Of a stretch of DNA of 6,447 bases, positions 5,045 to 6,447 are shown one piece after another. The DNA is from Methanobacteriota archaeon. GTDB taxonomy: Archaea; Halobacteriota; Methanosarcinia; Methanosarcinales; Methanosarcinaceae. The position numbers and the translations under genes are program-made. The stretch is from positions 1 to 6,447 of the forward strand of contig JAUPKV010000058.1 of the NCBI GenBank assembly GCA_030837265.1. Reading direction: 5' to 3'. The notes below the pieces were generated by a model, which made no database searches, was not told the DNA's origin, and worked only from the letters and a program-made list of their open reading frames with translations. Every line of letters starts with the position of its first letter. Positions within the stretch are counted from its first letter, which is position 1.

Positions 5045-5692
5045 GTGAATTTATCCAAAATATTCGCTAAGGGATGTGGGCAGATGAATTTTAAAAGGAA
5101 TAACTTATACCTGTATATTAAGGGTTTTGGGCAGATAGATTTCAAAAGAAAACTTTTGTACTTTGCCCCATGCTTCAAATTAATTGGGTCACTTTTCTTC
5201 GAAAAAAAATATCTATCTGGAAAATACTTTGATGAAAGTTTGTCCGGATGGAAATGGCTTCTAAAAGGTATAGTCTATCAAAAAATTTTGGGTTTTAATA
5301 AGCATGTCCCGTTTCCAATATCTCCTTATGTTGCTTTAACAAATCCGGAAAATATAGTATTTGATTTAAATGATATCGACAATTTTCAGGGATTTGGATG
5401 CTACTTCCAAAATTTTAATGCTAAGATCTATCTCGGAAAAGGTACTGAGATCGCTCGAAATGTTGGGATTATCACAGCAAACCATGATTTTTACAACCTA
5501 TCCAGGCATATGGATGGCAAAGATGTCGTGATTGGTAACAAATGCTGGATTGGAATGAATGCAATGATTTTACCTGGAGTGCATTTAGGAGATAATACTA
5601 TTGTCGGTGCAGGTTCGGTCGTTACAAAATCATTTCCGGAAGGAAATGTTGTAATAGCAGGAAATCCAGCAAAAATTATAAAAAAATTATAA
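5045..5692 (+). CDS. Left-handed beta-helix (hexapeptide) acyltransferase, WbbJ/maltose-acetyltransferase type, 215 aa
   Basis: This is probably an acetyl-CoA-dependent O-acetyltransferase acting on a sugar of a surface glycan. The C-terminal half has the hexapeptide signature of this family: NAKIYLGKG (125-133), ITANHDFYN with likely catalytic H147 (143-151), [19 protein letters not shown] (161-179), [13 protein letters not shown] (183-195) and the closing [11 protein letters not shown]. The N-terminal part (about 35-110) is the pre-helix region. A TAA sits directly before GTG 5045, so this is the furthest possible start; it has no Shine-Dalgarno sequence. ATG 5084 has GGATGTG 5 nt upstream and gives 202 aa; either is possible. 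Residues 9-25 and 26-42 ([10 protein letters not shown] / [10 protein letters not shown]) are a tandem duplication. The gene is convergent with a second acyltransferase 13 nt away. The substrate is not predictable. Confidence 0.9.
   Translation: MNLSKIFAKGCGQMNFKRNNLYLYIKGFGQIDFKRKLLYFAPCFKLIGSLFFEKKYLSGKYFDESLSGWKWLLKGIVYQKILGFNKHVPFPISPYVALTNPENIVFDLNDIDNFQGFGCYFQNFNAKIYLGKGTEIARNVGIITANHDFYNLSRHMDGKDVVIGNKCWIGMNAMILPGVHLGDNTIVGAGSVVTKSFPEGNVVIAGNPAKIIKKL
5069..5170 (+). repeat. 51-bp tandem duplication at the 5' end of the acyltransferase gene
   Basis: Units 5069-5119 and 5120-5170 both begin AAGGG and share GGGCAGAT, and both encode KGxGQ(M/I)(N/D)FKR followed by a Leu-Tyr segment. The copies have diverged but remain in frame, so the duplication is not very recent. 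Confidence 0.65.
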
Positions 5693-5699
5693 ATTCCCG

Positions 5700-5722
5700 C
5701 CGTTTTCATTCTTTTACAACGG
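5700..5722. terminator. Hairpin between the two convergent acyltransferase genes
   Basis: CCGTT (5700-5704) pairs with AACGG (5718-5722) around a 13-nt T-rich loop. The gap between stop codons is only 13 nt, so the element overlaps the end of the minus-strand gene. T-runs inside the loop on the plus strand may help end the plus-strand transcript. Confidence 0.3.
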
Positions 5723-6344
5723 TTATAGGAGAGGGCTCCACACGTGTAGCAACTTTAGAGGTATTAGACGAGAATAATTCCGAATTTAGTGTAATAATTC
5801 CATCTGATCCTTTGTTATTAATTTTTTTGGCAGGCACTCCTGCAATTGAAATACCTTTTTCATAAAATGATTTATTTACAACAGAATTTGCCCCGATTGC
5901 AATATTATCAGCAACTGTGATATCTCCAAAAATTTTTGCCCCAGGTCCTATGTAGACATTATTACCTATCTGGGGCGCAGAAACCCCACCCCTACCGGTT
6001 CCTATATTGGTGCAGGCGTGTATCCTGCAATTCTCTCCAATCCGGGTATCTTTATTTATAACAATAGTTCCTCTGTGAGCTATACATAATCCGGGACCAA
6101 AAACGTTTAACGGAATGGTAAACCCTAAATGGATACTCATTTTATGATATTTGTATAGAATGTATCTTAAATATAATTTTGTAAGTAAAGACTTCTTACA
6201 ATTACTATAATACTCGGCCTTCCTTAAAATTATTTGAAATTTCCAGATATCGTCGCCAATTAATTTTGGTCTTTTGTAATTTTTTCCAGAGGCTAACTTA
6301 TCCGTTTTAATGTAAAAATCGTAATCTGCCTTTGATTGGATTAT
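5706..6344 (-). CDS. Serine-acetyltransferase-like (CysE-type) beta-helix acyltransferase, with ATA at the expected start
   Basis: A hexapeptide acyltransferase related to serine O-acetyltransferases found in polysaccharide loci. The beta-helix part shows CIAHRGTIVINKDTRIGENC with likely catalytic H90, APQIGNNVYIGPGAKIFG, IAIGANSVVNKSF and AGVPAKK, then a 35-residue polar tail. The first ATG is at 6140, giving 144 aa, but it lies inside conserved-looking sequence. The frame stays open upstream and encodes typical N-terminal family sequence: RPKLIGDDIWKFQ, ILRKAEYYSNCKK, LYLRYILYKYHK. The expected initiator, just before IQSKADYDFY, is ATA at 6342-6344. It is preceded at 6-nt spacing by GGGGGA, and a stop (TAA 6357-6359) lies upstream, with no ATG, GTG or TTG between. 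Either the start codon has been lost (a decaying gene, or translation from 6140) or ATA is used. A sequencing error is also possible. The coordinates follow the ATA model of 212 aa. Confidence 0.75.
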   Translation of the reverse strand: MIQSKADYDFYIKTDKLASGKNYKRPKLIGDDIWKFQIILRKAEYYSNCKKSLLTKLYLRYILYKYHKMSIHLGFTIPLNVFGPGLCIAHRGTIVINKDTRIGENCRIHACTNIGTGRGGVSAPQIGNNVYIGPGAKIFGDITVADNIAIGANSVVNKSFYEKGISIAGVPAKKINNKGSDGIITLNSELFSSNTSKVATRVEPSPITVVKE

Positions 6345-6350
6345 AGAAAA

Positions 6351-6356
6351 TCCCCC
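6351..6356 (-). promoter_or_regulatory. Shine-Dalgarno sequence facing the ATA codon
   Basis: The minus strand reads GGGGGA, then 6 nt (TTTTCT), then ATA. It is a strong ribosome site at ideal spacing, which is the main reason for placing the original start at 6344 rather than at ATG 6140, which has no such site. Confidence 0.6.
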
Positions 6357-6428
6357 TTATAATTTGTAAATAGGATTCCCGAAAAGTCACAGTTAATGAA
6401 CGTTAAATGAACTAACTGTATATTATTT

Positions 6429-6436
6429 ATTATAAA
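6429..6436 (-). promoter_or_regulatory. Candidate TATA box of the serine-acetyltransferase-like gene
   Basis: The minus strand reads TTTATAAT about 85-92 nt upstream of the ATA codon. Initiation about 25 nt downstream would give a leader near 60 nt. Its survival suggests that transcription of the gene is still possible. Confidence 0.45.
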
Positions 6437-6447
6437 GCGTTAGTTTA

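Overview
The window is archaeal and almost certainly from the genus Methanosarcina. It opens with the last 80 codons of mcrA (methyl-coenzyme M reductase alpha subunit). Other archaeal signs are small stand-alone TRAM-domain genes, TATA-box promoters, T-tract terminators, a tRNA gene without an encoded CCA, and long AT-rich spacers between genes.

Layout. (1) 1-245: the 3' end of mcrA on the plus strand, followed by a hairpin/T-tract terminator (273-305). (2) 306-700: no convincing gene; a GC-richer run of consecutive stem-loops (306-445, with one more at 481-500) and then a short, weak open frame. (3) 770-1522, minus strand: three tandem 68-codon TRAM genes that are recent paralogues, with a hairpin at 701-750 behind the last one. 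(4) 1523-2095: a long AT-rich spacer with a likely TRAM promoter and the tRNA promoter. (5) 2096-2169: tRNA-Lys(CUU). (6) 2287-3522, plus strand: a 56-aa ribbon-helix-helix regulator, then a 330-aa cysteine-rich SAM-dependent methyltransferase. The methyltransferase is a candidate for the McrA S-methylcysteine enzyme (McmA), judged mainly on its position near mcrA. It carries an in-frame triple 18-bp repeat. (7) 3813-4847, minus strand: a MetE-superfamily methyltransferase core protein with an altered zinc-site motif. (8) 5045-5692 (plus) and 5706-6344 (minus): two convergent left-handed beta-helix acyltransferases, probably for surface polysaccharide. The second is longer than its first ATG (6140) suggests: homologous-looking coding sequence continues upstream to 6344, where a good Shine-Dalgarno sequence precedes an ATA instead of an ATG.

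How it fits together. The left part is methanogenesis and information processing: mcrA, TRAM RNA-binding proteins that probably act as RNA chaperones, a tRNA, and a methyltransferase that may modify McrA. The MetE-like protein is another one-carbon/thiol methyl-transfer candidate. The right end looks like a cell-surface glycan fragment, and both of its genes carry oddities (an N-terminal tandem duplication; a lost or non-canonical start codon). No CRISPR array, intact insertion sequence or defence system is visible. The observations most worth following are the ATA start, the TRAM triplication, the McmA candidate with its internal repeat, the altered MetE zinc motif and the stem-loop run downstream of mcrA.
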